DNA of 42,358 nucleotides, taken from positions 1 to 42,358 of the forward strand of contig DILB01000015.1 in the NCBI GenBank assembly GCA_002424815.1. Direction: 5' to 3'. The DNA comes from Caryophanales bacterium UBA5603 (GTDB taxonomy: Bacteria; Bacillota_I; Bacilli_A; Izemoplasmatales; Hujiaoplasmataceae). The notes below the pieces were generated by a model, which ran no database searches, was not told the DNA's origin, and saw only the letters and a list, made by a program, of their open reading frames with translations. This document shows, piece by piece, positions 1 to 7,904 of the stretch (the first letter of the stretch is position 1; every line of letters starts with the position of its first letter). Position numbers and translations under genes: made by a program.

Positions 1-30
1 GTTCTTCTCTTCAAAAGGGTCAACTGTCGA

Positions 31-60
31 AAATGACTGTTGTATTTACCCTATACAGTC
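31..60 (-). terminator. weak candidate terminator after tRNA-Ser(GGA)
   Basis: An imperfect inverted repeat (GACTGT at 35-40, ACAGTC at 55-60) can fold just 3' of the tRNA on the minus strand and is followed there by ATTTTC. The stem needs a bulge and the U-run is short, so the call is tentative. Nothing else is recognisable in bases 1-64. Confidence 0.3.
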
Positions 61-64
61 CACA

Positions 65-155
65 TGGCGGAGGAAGGGGGATTCGAACCCCCGCACCGGG
101 TTAACGATCTACTAGCTTTCCAAGCCAGCCCCTTCAGCCACTTGGGTACTCCTCC
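65..155 (-). tRNA. tRNA-Ser (anticodon GGA)
   Basis: Read on the minus strand this is a complete class II tRNA of 91 nt. The acceptor stem is GGAGGAG paired with TTCCTCC, with one G-U pair. The anticodon loop is TTGGAAA (anticodon GGA, reads UCU/UCC). There is a long variable arm, a T-loop TTCGAAT, a serine-type discriminator G73 and an encoded CCA end. It lies downstream of tRNA-Ser(GCT) but appears to have its own promoter. Confidence 0.97.
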
Positions 156-176
156 GTACTAACATAAAAAGTATAC

Positions 177-206
177 AATATAAAAGTCTTTTTATGCTAC
201 TTACAA
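177..206 (-). promoter_or_regulatory. promoter of tRNA-Ser(GGA)
   Basis: On the minus strand a -35 TTGTAA (201-206) lies 18 bp from a -10 TATATT (177-182). Transcription would begin about 15 nt upstream of the mature tRNA 5' end. A second possible -10, TATACT (170-175), lies closer and lacks a matching -35. Confidence 0.5.
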
Positions 207-210
207 TACA

Positions 211-236
211 AAAGGCGAACAGTATCGCCTCTTTTT
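211..236 (-). terminator. terminator of tRNA-Ser(GCT)
   Basis: The stem AGGCGA (213-218) / TCGCCT (225-230) is followed by TTTT on the minus strand, 8 nt after the CCA end of the GCT tRNA. It also has a T-run on the plus strand. It separates the two tRNA units. Confidence 0.65.
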
Positions 237-243
237 AAAAAAA

Positions 244-334
244 TGGCGGAGTAAGAGAGATTTGAACTCTCGCGTCGGTCACCCGACCTACGCCCTTAGC
301 AGGGGCGCCTCTTCGGCCACTTGAGTATTACTCC
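244..334 (-). tRNA. tRNA-Ser (anticodon GCT)
   Basis: This is a complete 91-nt class II tRNA on the minus strand. The acceptor stem is GGAGTAA/TTACTCC, the anticodon stem is CGCCC/GGGCG around the loop CTGCTAA (anticodon GCT, reads AGU/AGC), and there is a long variable arm. The T-loop is TTCAAAT, the discriminator is G73 and CCA is encoded. With the neighbouring GGA gene it covers two of the serine codon boxes. Confidence 0.97.
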
Positions 335-339
335 ACAAA

Positions 340-384
340 GACAGTCAGCCATATAATATTACATTATTTTTGGCTGACTGTCAA
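340..384 (-). promoter_or_regulatory. promoter of tRNA-Ser(GCT), bracketed by a 12-bp inverted repeat
   Basis: A consensus -35 TTGACA (379-384) is 17 bp from a -10 TAATAT (356-361) on the minus strand, with the start predicted near 349. Perfect 12-nt arms GACAGTCAGCCA (340-351) and TGGCTGACTGTC (371-382) flank the spacer and -10. One arm overlaps the -35 and the other overlaps the start site. In read-through RNA from the membrane-protein gene ending at 391 the same repeat would fold into a strong hairpin followed by TTT. It may therefore be a terminator/promoter overlap or an operator. Confidence 0.7.
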
Positions 385-390
385 TATTTA

Positions 391-1059
391 TTAACTAGCG
401 TAAGGTTGTTTTTCTTCGGGTTCTTCTTGTATAGGTTTGGGTAATTCTTTTTCAACTTCTGGCTTTGTTTTAGCTCGTTTTGTTTCGTTTAATGACTTCG
501 AAATTTCGCGATATTTTCGATATCCTCCATATCCATCATAACCTAAATAAATACCACCACCAACCGAAATAAATAGTACAATCCAGCCGAGCGTGGAGAT
601 AATATCAACATTCATGATGGTCAAAACAAAAATGACGGGGCCTAAAGTAATACATATAATGTGAAACCAGAATTTGAGAGGTTCTGATTTCTCTTGAAAA
701 TAATAAAGTGAAATCATATATATTAATCCTCGCGCATAGAAGAAAACTGCTAGCAAATATCCATAGATGCCAATCCAGAACGGATCAGTTGATTTACCTG
801 AGAAAACAACATAAATCATTACCCCGCCCATGATTGTATCAAAAATGATTTCAATCAAATTAATGGTTCTGAGCACTTCTTTTTTTAACGTCTTCATTAA
901 TGGCACTACACGTAAAAGCGAGAACAACACGATGGCAATACCTGTCGTTGCATATACCACTTCTTCTTGATACAATTTCATTAAAATGCCGCCCGCCAGT
1001 AGTATGGATGCCAAAACCCATTTAACCAACCAGCCATAACCCATTTTTGGTTTATTCAT
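391..1059 (-). CDS. multi-pass membrane protein of unknown function
   Basis: A 222-residue integral membrane protein that I do not recognise. About six hydrophobic segments occupy roughly residues 10-170. A polar, Lys/Glu/Pro-rich cytoplasmic-type tail follows, rich in KPEVEKELPKP-type repeats of charge. No catalytic or binding motif is visible. I place the start at the second in-frame ATG (1059) because AAGGAGG lies 11 nt upstream of it. The earlier ATG at 1086 precedes that ribosome-binding site. It has its own likely promoter (-10 at 1113-1118) and ends 6 nt before the -35 of the tRNA-Ser(GCT) promoter. It follows the GGDEF gene without a clear terminator between them. Confidence 0.75.
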   Translation of the reverse strand: MNKPKMGYGWLVKWVLASILLAGGILMKLYQEEVVYATTGIAIVLFSLLRVVPLMKTLKKEVLRTINLIEIIFDTIMGGVMIYVVFSGKSTDPFWIGIYGYLLAVFFYARGLIYMISLYYFQEKSEPLKFWFHIICITLGPVIFVLTIMNVDIISTLGWIVLFISVGGGIYLGYDGYGGYRKYREISKSLNETKRAKTKPEVEKELPKPIQEEPEEKQPYAS

Positions 1060-1112
1060 ATGAAATGTTGCCTCCTTATAAATCAAAGCTATTGATAGCT
1101 CGATGTATCTCT

Positions 1113-1139
1113 ATTATATAACACTTTTGACAAAAACAA
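1113..1139 (-). promoter_or_regulatory. probable promoter of the 391-1059 membrane gene
   Basis: On the minus strand a -10 TATAAT (1113-1118) has a weak -35 TTGTTT (1134-1139) with a 15-bp spacer. It lies between the GGDEF stop codon and the AAGGAGG of the membrane gene, leaving a leader of about 45 nt. Confidence 0.5.
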
Positions 1140-1155
1140 TATGTTACGTCCTATA

Positions 1156-2745
1156 TTAAGAAAGATCATTTGTATAAAAAACCTGATTTTTACCGTTACC
1201 TTTAGCACAATATAGCATATCATCTGCTTCTTTAATATATGTCTCCAGAGATTTATCAATTCTTTTTTTCGCCCCACTCACACCAAAGCTTGCGGTAAGA
1301 TGTATTTTTCTGCCATCATAAATAAATGTATGTATCCCTAAGAGAGTGCAAAGAAAATTCACATTTTCTTTGACTTTTTCAATTAAAATGTCGGTTTGCA
1401 TTATAATGAATTCTTCTCCACCATATCGAGCAAAAATAGCATTATCACCGGTATGGTCCTTAATGCGTTTTGCCATTTCTGCTAAAACATAATCACCAAC
1501 GAGATGGCCGTATATATCGTTAATAACTTTGAAATCATCAAGATCAAACATAATAATAATCAAATTATTATTCTCAATTTTAGCTTTGTCAAATTCATCC
1601 GTTGCCAATCGATAGAAAAAACGACGATTAAATATACCGGTTAGTTCATCATAAGAAGCCATATGTTCCATTTTTTTCAATTCTTCTTTTTGGCTTGTGA
1701 TATCATAGAAGACTGCACAAAATCCGTTGCTAAAATGACTGAAGTATTGATTAGTTAAGGTTAAAAGCTCTAGCAAGAAATATTTTTTCGAATCTTTATA
1801 TTCATATTCTAATTCTACTTTTGACCCATTTATAAGTAATTGATATATATCTTCTTGTGTATGACATAACTCGGCAAGATTGACATGATGCAATCCCTCT
1901 GTTTTTGTTTCAAAAAAATCAATTGCAACCCGATTCATGTTTACAACGTTAAAATTAGAATCAAGAATGATTGTAGGAGACAAAGATTCTTGAAAAATTA
2001 GTTGATAGGCTTTAGGAACAAGGTCAAATAACTCATAATGGAATAGAGCAAAAAATAAAACAAACGCAAACAGACTCGTGAAAAATGGTGTAAAGTCTAT
2101 AATGCTTGTTTCATTATTTAGCAGTGCTAGAGTAATTAAAATGAATCCAACAAGGCTAATCAAAAATAAAATTAGAGACCGTGTTTTCGCTAGAAAAACA
2201 TTTTTTTTGAAGGATTTAAAAAAATTAACTGTAGCAGCTGATAAAAGTAATAAATTCAGTAGATTTTGTGTGTAATATAAAGGTCCTTTTGTAAATATTA
2301 TGGCGGTGAATCCTTCCCATCCGGTTTGATTAAATGAAAAAATACGATGATTGGTGAAATAAAGCAATTGATACCAGTTGCCATTTTTTTGATATATGAA
2401 ATTAGCAATTAAAGTCAAAATAGGAATAATAAAAAGCACAAAATACAAATACCATTTAAATTTCTTATTTCGATTCTTCAATTTTAGTGATATTAAAAAC
2501 CAAAGTGGTGCTAGAAAAGGTATAGCAAAATATTGTATATTATTAAACAGTAATTTAATATTTTCATAATCATTAAGGATGAATCCCGCATAAAAAGTAG
2601 CGTAAACCGCATTCGCCAAAACAAAGATACCGGTCAATTTAAGACCAGTTAATTGCTCCTTACGAGAAAATAAAAACCATGCTCCAACAAACATAAATGC
2701 AGAAATAATAAATAACGAAATCGCAATGATAAAATCATAACGCAT
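1156..2745 (-). CDS. membrane-bound diguanylate cyclase (7TM sensor - PAS - GGDEF)
   Basis: A 529-residue signalling protein. Roughly residues 5-235 form seven to eight hydrophobic helices resembling the HisK_7TM/MASE type of sensor. A PAS-like domain follows (about 250-355), then a C-terminal GGDEF domain (about 360-527). The active-site signature is GGEEF at 442-446, and the metal-binding Asp of FDLDDF is present, so catalysis (2 GTP to c-di-GMP) is expected. The inhibitory RxxD I-site is missing: the residues at that position read GDNA, which suggests no product feedback. I prefer ATG 2745, which has GGGGTG 6 nt upstream, over GTG 2754. The gene begins 30 nt after tex and is probably co-transcribed with it. 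The signal sensed is unknown. Confidence 0.9.
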   Translation of the reverse strand: MRYDFIIAISLFIISAFMFVGAWFLFSRKEQLTGLKLTGIFVLANAVYATFYAGFILNDYENIKLLFNNIQYFAIPFLAPLWFLISLKLKNRNKKFKWYLYFVLFIIPILTLIANFIYQKNGNWYQLLYFTNHRIFSFNQTGWEGFTAIIFTKGPLYYTQNLLNLLLLSAATVNFFKSFKKNVFLAKTRSLILFLISLVGFILITLALLNNETSIIDFTPFFTSLFAFVLFFALFHYELFDLVPKAYQLIFQESLSPTIILDSNFNVVNMNRVAIDFFETKTEGLHHVNLAELCHTQEDIYQLLINGSKVELEYEYKDSKKYFLLELLTLTNQYFSHFSNGFCAVFYDITSQKEELKKMEHMASYDELTGIFNRRFFYRLATDEFDKAKIENNNLIIIMFDLDDFKVINDIYGHLVGDYVLAEMAKRIKDHTGDNAIFARYGGEEFIIMQTDILIEKVKENVNFLCTLLGIHTFIYDGRKIHLTASFGVSGAKKRIDKSLETYIKEADDMLYCAKGNGKNQVFYTNDLS

Positions 2746-2775
2746 TAGCTTCACCCCAAAATCGCATTTATTTTT

Positions 2776-4968
2776 TTAATGGTTTTCGGCTCCTGGTGGT
2801 AACATCGTTAATTGAAGACGTTTTCGATCTTTATCAACGGATATAACCCAAACTTTAACTATATCTCCAACTGAGACAACTTCCATGGGATGTTTAATAT
2901 ATTTTTTACTCATTTTAGAAATATGGACTAATCCAGCTTCTTTAATTCCACAATCAATAAAAGCGCCGAAATCAACAACATTGCGAACCGTGCCTTGTAA
3001 CTCCATTCCCGGCATCATATCTTCAAGTTTTAATAGTTCGCTTTTTAACAATGGTTGAGGATAATTATCGCGCAAATCACGCATAGGTGATACAAAAGCA
3101 TCTAAAAGATCATCTAATGTAATTGGATTAATATTCATCTTTTTTGCTATTGCTGTTTTATCAGCAAAACCAACTTTAGCTTTACAGATTTCAGTTCCGA
3201 TATCATTTACATCGATGGACAGTTGTTTAAGTACATTGAGTGCCAAATCGTAACTTTCAGGATGTATTGGTGTTTTATCAAGCGGATTAACCGAATCTGG
3301 AATTCGTAAAAAACCAATGGCTTGTTCAAAAATCTTCGGACCAAGTTTAGCTACTTTTTTGATTGCTTCCCGATTTTTGAAGGGGCCTTTCTCTTCGCGG
3401 TGTTTAACGATATTAGTCGCAACCGAAGCTGATAATCCCGACACATATCGAAGAAGAGATGATGAAGCTGTATTGACATTAACCCCTACTTGATTGACTG
3501 CCGTTGAAACGACAAAATCTAGTTGATCTGCTAACTTACTTTGAGAAACATCATGTTGATATTGACCGACGCCAATGGCTTTTGGATCAATTTTGACAAG
3601 TTCAGATAGCGGATCTTGCATTCTTCTGGCTATCGATACTGCCGATCGTTCTTCAACTTGAAAATCAGGAAATTCTTCTCTTGCTAAGTCAGAAGCAGAA
3701 TAAACTGAAGCTCCTGCTTCGCTGACAATAACATAAAATACTTTTCTTTTCAGTGATTTAATAATATCAACGATAAAGGCTTCTGTCTCTCGAGATGCCG
3801 TACCGTTGCCAATCGCAATAATTTCAATTTCATATTTTTCAATCGTATCAATTATCTTGTCTTTTGCATCTTGAATACGCTTTTGATTAACGTGTTCTCC
3901 AATATATGCTTCGTGTGGATAGATAACACCTTTATCGATAAATTTTCCAAATCGGTCAATAACCGCAAATTTACATCCTGTTCTAAAAGCAGGATCAATT
4001 CCAAGTACCATTTTTCCTTTCATCGGTGGTTGAAGCAATAAATTTCTTAGATTTTCAGAGAAAATGTGAATTGCTTGATCTTCTGCCTTCTCTGTATAAT
4101 CGCTCCTAATTTCTCGTTCAATTGCACCTGATATCAAACGTTTGTATCCATCTTGAATTGCGCTTTCAATCAATGGCACAACGACAGAAGTCTTATTACC
4201 AATTACTTGACGGAATAAATATTGATGAATGTCTTCTTCTTGAACATCAATAGATACAGAAATAACTTTTTCATTTTCCGCACGATTCATTGCCAAAATC
4301 CGATATAATTTAATGGCTTTTAAAGGTTCATCATACTCATAATAATTTTGATAAGTTGCATATTCATCTACCGCGTCTTTTTTCTTTTTCGCGACTATTT
4401 TTCCGCTACGCATAGTATAATCGCGAATCCATTTACGGTAAGTCGCATTATCCGAAACAAATTCAGCAATGATGTATTTTGCGCCGGTAAGCGCTTCTTC
4501 GACCGAAGTCACCTGTTCATTCAAGTAAGGTTGCGCAAGTTCTTCTAAAGTCGCATTCTGTGGAAATGAGAGAATTGTTTTTGCTAAGGGTTCAAGTCCT
4601 TTTGCAATCGCTTCGGTTGCTTTTGTTTTTTTCTTTTCTTTATAAGGACGATAAAGATCCTCTAAATCGACTAATTTCATTGCCTCATTGATTTTGTCTC
4701 GGAGTTCGTCAGTTAGCATCCCTTTTTCATCAATTAATCTCAGAATGTCATCCTTACGTTTTTGAAGATTTTTACCATATTCGTATTCTTTTTCTATAGA
4801 GCGGATTTGTTCTTCATCCAACTCTCCCGTTACTTCCTTACGGTAACGAGCAATAAAAGGAACGGTATTACCTTCTTCTAACAATCCAAGAACCGTTTCT
4901 ATTTGACTGACTTTAATGTTGAGGCTTGCGGCCACTTTGATTAACAAATCGTGATTGACATATTCCAT
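2776..4968 (-). CDS. tex: Tex-family RNA-binding transcription accessory protein
   Basis: A 730-residue Tex (YhgF/YdcI) protein, the usual length for the family. Order of parts: a helical N-terminal Tex domain (about 1-190), a YqgF/RNase H-like domain opening with VLGIDPAFRTGCKFAV (about 320-450), tandem helix-hairpin-helix repeats (about 495-560), and a C-terminal S1 RNA-binding domain (about 655-722, ending in DRKRLQLTM). Tex proteins bind nucleic acid and associate with RNA polymerase and transcription-translation processes; the exact role is uncertain. The start is taken at ATG 4968 with GGGGG 8 nt upstream. The earlier ATG at 4983 has AGGA almost abutting it. A GGDEF gene follows after 30 nt. 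Confidence 0.95.
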   Translation of the reverse strand: MEYVNHDLLIKVAASLNIKVSQIETVLGLLEEGNTVPFIARYRKEVTGELDEEQIRSIEKEYEYGKNLQKRKDDILRLIDEKGMLTDELRDKINEAMKLVDLEDLYRPYKEKKKTKATEAIAKGLEPLAKTILSFPQNATLEELAQPYLNEQVTSVEEALTGAKYIIAEFVSDNATYRKWIRDYTMRSGKIVAKKKKDAVDEYATYQNYYEYDEPLKAIKLYRILAMNRAENEKVISVSIDVQEEDIHQYLFRQVIGNKTSVVVPLIESAIQDGYKRLISGAIEREIRSDYTEKAEDQAIHIFSENLRNLLLQPPMKGKMVLGIDPAFRTGCKFAVIDRFGKFIDKGVIYPHEAYIGEHVNQKRIQDAKDKIIDTIEKYEIEIIAIGNGTASRETEAFIVDIIKSLKRKVFYVIVSEAGASVYSASDLAREEFPDFQVEERSAVSIARRMQDPLSELVKIDPKAIGVGQYQHDVSQSKLADQLDFVVSTAVNQVGVNVNTASSSLLRYVSGLSASVATNIVKHREEKGPFKNREAIKKVAKLGPKIFEQAIGFLRIPDSVNPLDKTPIHPESYDLALNVLKQLSIDVNDIGTEICKAKVGFADKTAIAKKMNINPITLDDLLDAFVSPMRDLRDNYPQPLLKSELLKLEDMMPGMELQGTVRNVVDFGAFIDCGIKEAGLVHISKMSKKYIKHPMEVVSVGDIVKVWVISVDKDRKRLQLTMLPPGAENH

Positions 4969-4997
4969 AATTGCATCCCCCATTCCTGTTTAATCTA

Positions 4998-5003
4998 TTT
5001 ATA
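4998..5003 (-). promoter_or_regulatory. candidate -10 of the tex operon
   Basis: TGATATAAA on the minus strand gives an extended -10 (TGn plus TATAAA) about 30 nt upstream of the chosen tex start. No good -35 is visible. Confidence 0.35.
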
Positions 5004-5029
5004 TCATAAATTTGTGTTGATTTAAACTG

Positions 5030-5057
5030 AAAAAGAAAAAAACCCTTATGGGTTTTC
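5030..5057 (-). terminator. terminator of the thioredoxin-like gene
   Basis: The stem AAAACCC (5039-5045) / GGGTTTT (5050-5056) has a 4-nt loop. On the minus strand it runs into a tract of T residues. It lies directly after the stop codon at 5075. Confidence 0.75.
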
Positions 5058-5074
5058 GTTTTATAGACTATTAA

Positions 5075-5599
5075 TTAATTGAAAGGAGTATATGTTCCTG
5101 CATCCACTTGAGAAAGGATATTGGTCACATTGGTTGTTCCTACATATTTTTGATAAAATACTCCATCGACGATTGAAATCAACATGGGTGTTCTTAGGGA
5201 ATCAGCTTCGTTGATAATATCGATAAAAGCAGCCTTGTCTCCTGTCGTCGTTTCCGCAATAGTTGTTGCATTAACAAAGAAAATAATAGTATCTTCACCA
5301 TTAATGTTCTTAGCATAATTTAAAACATCTTTTTTGATATCAACACAATTCGTGCAAGTATCAGAATAGAAATAAACAAGATAATTCTGTAATTGCACAT
5401 TGGATGCATCTTTTTGTGTAAGAATCAAATCGTATTTGTCAATATGATTATAATCATCATATGATCCGGTGTCTGTTGCTAGATCATATATGAAAACTGC
5501 CGCCACGATTAAGAGCACAGCACCAATGATGCTGACTATTGTAATTAGTAATGTATGCTCGCTACTTTTCTTTTTAAAACCTTTTACATATGTTGCCAT
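5075..5599 (-). CDS. membrane-anchored thioredoxin-like protein
   Basis: A 174-residue protein with a short Lys-rich cytoplasmic N-terminus, one transmembrane helix (about residues 17-38) and an extracytoplasmic thioredoxin-fold domain. The active-site motif is CTNC at residues 82-85 in the context FYSDTCTNC, and the expected cis-proline occurs at TP137-138. It is probably a thiol-disulfide or peroxide-related redox protein on the outer face of the membrane; substrates are unknown. The start is ATG 5599, with GGGGTGAT 4-5 nt upstream. The in-frame codon further upstream has no ribosome-binding site. It has its own promoter and terminator and so is a single-gene unit between acpS and tex. Confidence 0.8.
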   Translation of the reverse strand: MATYVKGFKKKSSEHTLLITIVSIIGAVLLIVAAVFIYDLATDTGSYDDYNHIDKYDLILTQKDASNVQLQNYLVYFYSDTCTNCVDIKKDVLNYAKNINGEDTIIFFVNATTIAETTTGDKAAFIDIINEADSLRTPMLISIVDGVFYQKYVGTTNVTNILSQVDAGTYTPFN

Positions 5600-5621
5600 A
5601 TTTATCACCCCAGTGTTAATA

Positions 5622-5650
5622 ATTTTACTCAATTTTCATTCATTTTGCAA
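5622..5650 (-). promoter_or_regulatory. promoter of the thioredoxin-like gene
   Basis: On the minus strand a -35 TTGCAA (5645-5650) and a -10 TAAAAT (5622-5627) are separated by exactly 17 bp, in the 78-bp gap after acpS. The leader would be short, about 15 nt. Confidence 0.6.
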
Positions 5651-5677
5651 GCAAATATTTCACAACTCGATATTTCC

Positions 5678-6025
5678 TCACAAATCATCATTCTCAATCA
5701 CACAAAAAGCAATGGCGAACAGTCTTTCATGAGAAATTGATATTTTGATACGTTCGTTTTTTAATTTATCACAAAGCAAATATGGACAACCATATTGATC
5801 ATTTAAAATGATTAAATCCGTCATTGAAAGTGAAAAATCAAGATGTCCAAGCGCTTTATAAATTGCTTCTTTAACGGCAAATCGTCCAGCTAAAAATTCA
5901 GATTTGCGTGACTCTGACTTAAAGTTAGAATACTTTTCAATTTCTGGCACGCTTAAAATTCGGTCAACTAACTTGTGATCAATACGAGCAATCTCAACGA
6001 TGTCCGTTCCTATCCCTTTAATCAT
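5678..6025 (-). CDS. acpS: holo-[acyl-carrier-protein] synthase
   Basis: A 115-residue 4'-phosphopantetheinyl transferase of the AcpS type. It moves the phosphopantetheine arm from CoA to the serine of acyl carrier protein. Signatures are GIGTDIVEIARI at the N-terminus (metal-binding Asp) and FAVKEAIYKAL (the family F-(S/A)-x-KE-A-xxKA motif with catalytic and metal residues). Length is typical. Its ATG lies 8 nt inside the end of whiA, with AGGAG upstream, so it is translationally coupled as the last gene of the hprK-lgt-trxB-whiA-acpS run. It implies an acyl carrier protein and probably fatty-acid synthesis in the organism. Confidence 0.95.
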   Translation of the reverse strand: MIKGIGTDIVEIARIDHKLVDRILSVPEIEKYSNFKSESRKSEFLAGRFAVKEAIYKALGHLDFSLSMTDLIILNDQYGCPYLLCDKLKNERIKISISHERLFAIAFCVIENDDL

Positions 6026-6971
6026 TTTCTTTCTCCTGATATATTAATTGTTCTGCCATTTCTCGAATCGCTCGAAAACGATGGTTTAATGCCGATTTTG
6101 ATATCATATATCCATAATGCTCAAGGGCTGCAAAAGAAAGTTCATTTAATGTAGAATCGGGATACATCTTTCTGAGCTCTATAACTTCCTGCATCCCTTT
6201 TGGCAAATCATTTGTATTGAGTCTTTCAATAATGGCAATATGATCGAGTTGATGTTTCGCAGCATCTAGAGCTTTACGTTCATTGGCAATATCACAATTA
6301 ATAACTCGATTAATAGAATTTTTAAAATCTCTTTTAATTCGAGAATCTTCAAATTCAAATAATTGATTTGTTGCTCCGGTAACTCTCAAAAAATCAGATA
6401 TTTTTTCAGCTTCTTTGATGTACATAATAAATCCGCGTTTGTTTTTAGCTACTTTTGCATTCAATTGAAATTCTTCTGAAATCATCTTCAAAACTTCTGC
6501 CTGTCGCTCGCTTGCAGTCTGTATTTCAAGATGATAAGTTGCGGTCTCAGGTGAATTAATGGATCCTCCTGCCAAAAAAGCACCTCGAAGATAAGACCTT
6601 TTGCAACACTCTTTATGGATTAACGTTGGGTTAACATCTTGAAAAAACAATGCCTGTTTATTCATAAGCGATAATTCTTTCATTATTTTTTCAACATCTT
6701 CTTGAATATATATTTGAAACAAATCATTTTTTTGAAGGTTAAGTTGTTTTTTTGAAATGACTGTCAACTCGACACCATACCGTTCTTTAACTAATTTCAA
6801 AAACTTTCGAATGACTGCATTGTTTGTCGTTTGAAATACCAAGGCAAGACCTGTACTTTTTAGTTCAACTGCTCCCCCAATATGAAGGAGTGCAGATAGT
6901 TCAGCTTTTTGACAACATTGATTGCTTTTAATATTGGCTAACTCCGATTTGACTTCACTGGTATAAGACAC
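6018..6971 (-). CDS. whiA: DNA-binding protein WhiA
   Basis: A 317-residue WhiA/YvcL-family protein. It has an N-terminal and central LAGLIDADG-like homing-endonuclease fold (the family signature SYLRGAFLAGGSINSPE is present) and a C-terminal helix-turn-helix beginning about residue 225. Family members bind DNA without endonuclease activity and influence cell division in Gram-positives. The start codon is GTG with a strong GGGGGGG-rich ribosome-binding site upstream. It lies 21 nt after trxB and overlaps acpS by 8 nt. The usual yvcJ/yvcK (rapZ-like) neighbours are absent here. Confidence 0.93.
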   Translation of the reverse strand: MSYTSEVKSELANIKSNQCCQKAELSALLHIGGAVELKSTGLALVFQTTNNAVIRKFLKLVKERYGVELTVISKKQLNLQKNDLFQIYIQEDVEKIMKELSLMNKQALFFQDVNPTLIHKECCKRSYLRGAFLAGGSINSPETATYHLEIQTASERQAEVLKMISEEFQLNAKVAKNKRGFIMYIKEAEKISDFLRVTGATNQLFEFEDSRIKRDFKNSINRVINCDIANERKALDAAKHQLDHIAIIERLNTNDLPKGMQEVIELRKMYPDSTLNELSFAALEHYGYMISKSALNHRFRAIREMAEQLIYQEKEND

Positions 6972-6992
6972 CTTAATCCCCCCCTTCTTGCT

Positions 6993-7904
6993 TTATTTAT
7001 CAATATATTTAACTGCAGATAAGGCAGCAATGGCTCCATCAGAAATAGCGGTTGCAATCAAGCGATAATCTTTTTTAGTAACATCGCCACATGCAAATAA
7101 ACCCGGAATTTTCGTTTGCATTTCAGAATTAACCGCAACAAATCCCATTTTATCTAGTACATTAACGTGTTTCAAAAATCCAGTTCTTGGAAGATTACCA
7201 ACATAGACAAAAACGCCGTCAATTTCCATCTCAGATTCTTTATGTGTTCGCATATTTTTTATAGTAACTGCAGTTAATGTTTTATCACCATGAAACGCTA
7301 CAATTGATGTATCTGAAACAACATCAATCTTAGCGTTTTGAGAAACTCGTTTCACTAATCCAGCTGCCGCTGTAAGTTCCGAAAGATCATGAATAATAGT
7401 CACACTATTAGCGATTTCCGCAAGATAAAGACTTTCTTCAAGAGCAGAATCTCCACCCCCGACGACAATTACTTTTTTCCCTGCAAAAAAGATACCGTCA
7501 CATACAGCACAATATGACAATCCGCGACTAATATAATAACTCTCGTTAGGAATTCCTAAGGGTCTTGATTCGGTTCCTGAAGCAACAATGACAGCCTTTG
7601 AGGCATATACATCAACATCACTTCGCACGATGAAGACGCCATTTTCATGGGTAATATCCAAAACATCTCCATAAGTATCTTCTATTTCTAAATCATGAAG
7701 ATGATTAATCATTTTACTGACCAACTCTTCGGCACTGACTCTACTAAAACCGAGATAATTGTCTACCTTATACGTGGAGAGGACTCTTCCACCCGGATTA
7801 CCTTTATCAAGAATAATGATATTTTTGTTTGCTCTTTTAGCATAAATCGCTGCCATCATACCCGCAGGACCGCAACCAACAATGAGTAAATCACACTTAA
7901 TCAT
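6993..7904 (-). CDS. trxB: thioredoxin reductase-like flavoprotein
   Basis: A 303-residue low-molecular-weight thioredoxin reductase type protein. The FAD dinucleotide motif GCGPAGMMAA is at residues 10-19. The redox-active disulfide CAVC (132-135) is followed by DG. The NADPH motif GGGDSALEE is about 150, and the C-terminal FAD motif GLFACGDV is present. It would use NADPH to reduce thioredoxin. The ATG overlaps the lgt stop (ATGA), so translation is coupled. The membrane thioredoxin-like protein at 5075-5599 is a possible but unproven partner, since it faces the other side of the membrane. Confidence 0.93.
   Translation of the reverse strand: MIKCDLLIVGCGPAGMMAAIYAKRANKNIIILDKGNPGGRVLSTYKVDNYLGFSRVSAEELVSKMINHLHDLEIEDTYGDVLDITHENGVFIVRSDVDVYASKAVIVASGTESRPLGIPNESYYISRGLSYCAVCDGIFFAGKKVIVVGGGDSALEESLYLAEIANSVTIIHDLSELTAAAGLVKRVSQNAKIDVVSDTSIVAFHGDKTLTAVTIKNMRTHKESEMEIDGVFVYVGNLPRTGFLKHVNVLDKMGFVAVNSEMQTKIPGLFACGDVTKKDYRLIATAISDGAIAALSAVKYIDK

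Noticed and set aside
1089..1277. Minus-strand open frame overlapping the end of the GGDEF gene in another frame
   Set aside because: It covers the GGDEF C-terminus out of frame and has no ribosome-binding site.
1156..2745. Calling the protein a histidine kinase because of its 7TM sensor region
   Set aside because: The C-terminus is a clear GGDEF domain with GGEEF; no H-box or HATPase domain is present.
6993..7904. Ferredoxin/flavodoxin-NADP reductase (TrxB-like, no disulfide) as an alternative for trxB
   Set aside because: The CAVC redox motif is present, which that branch lacks.
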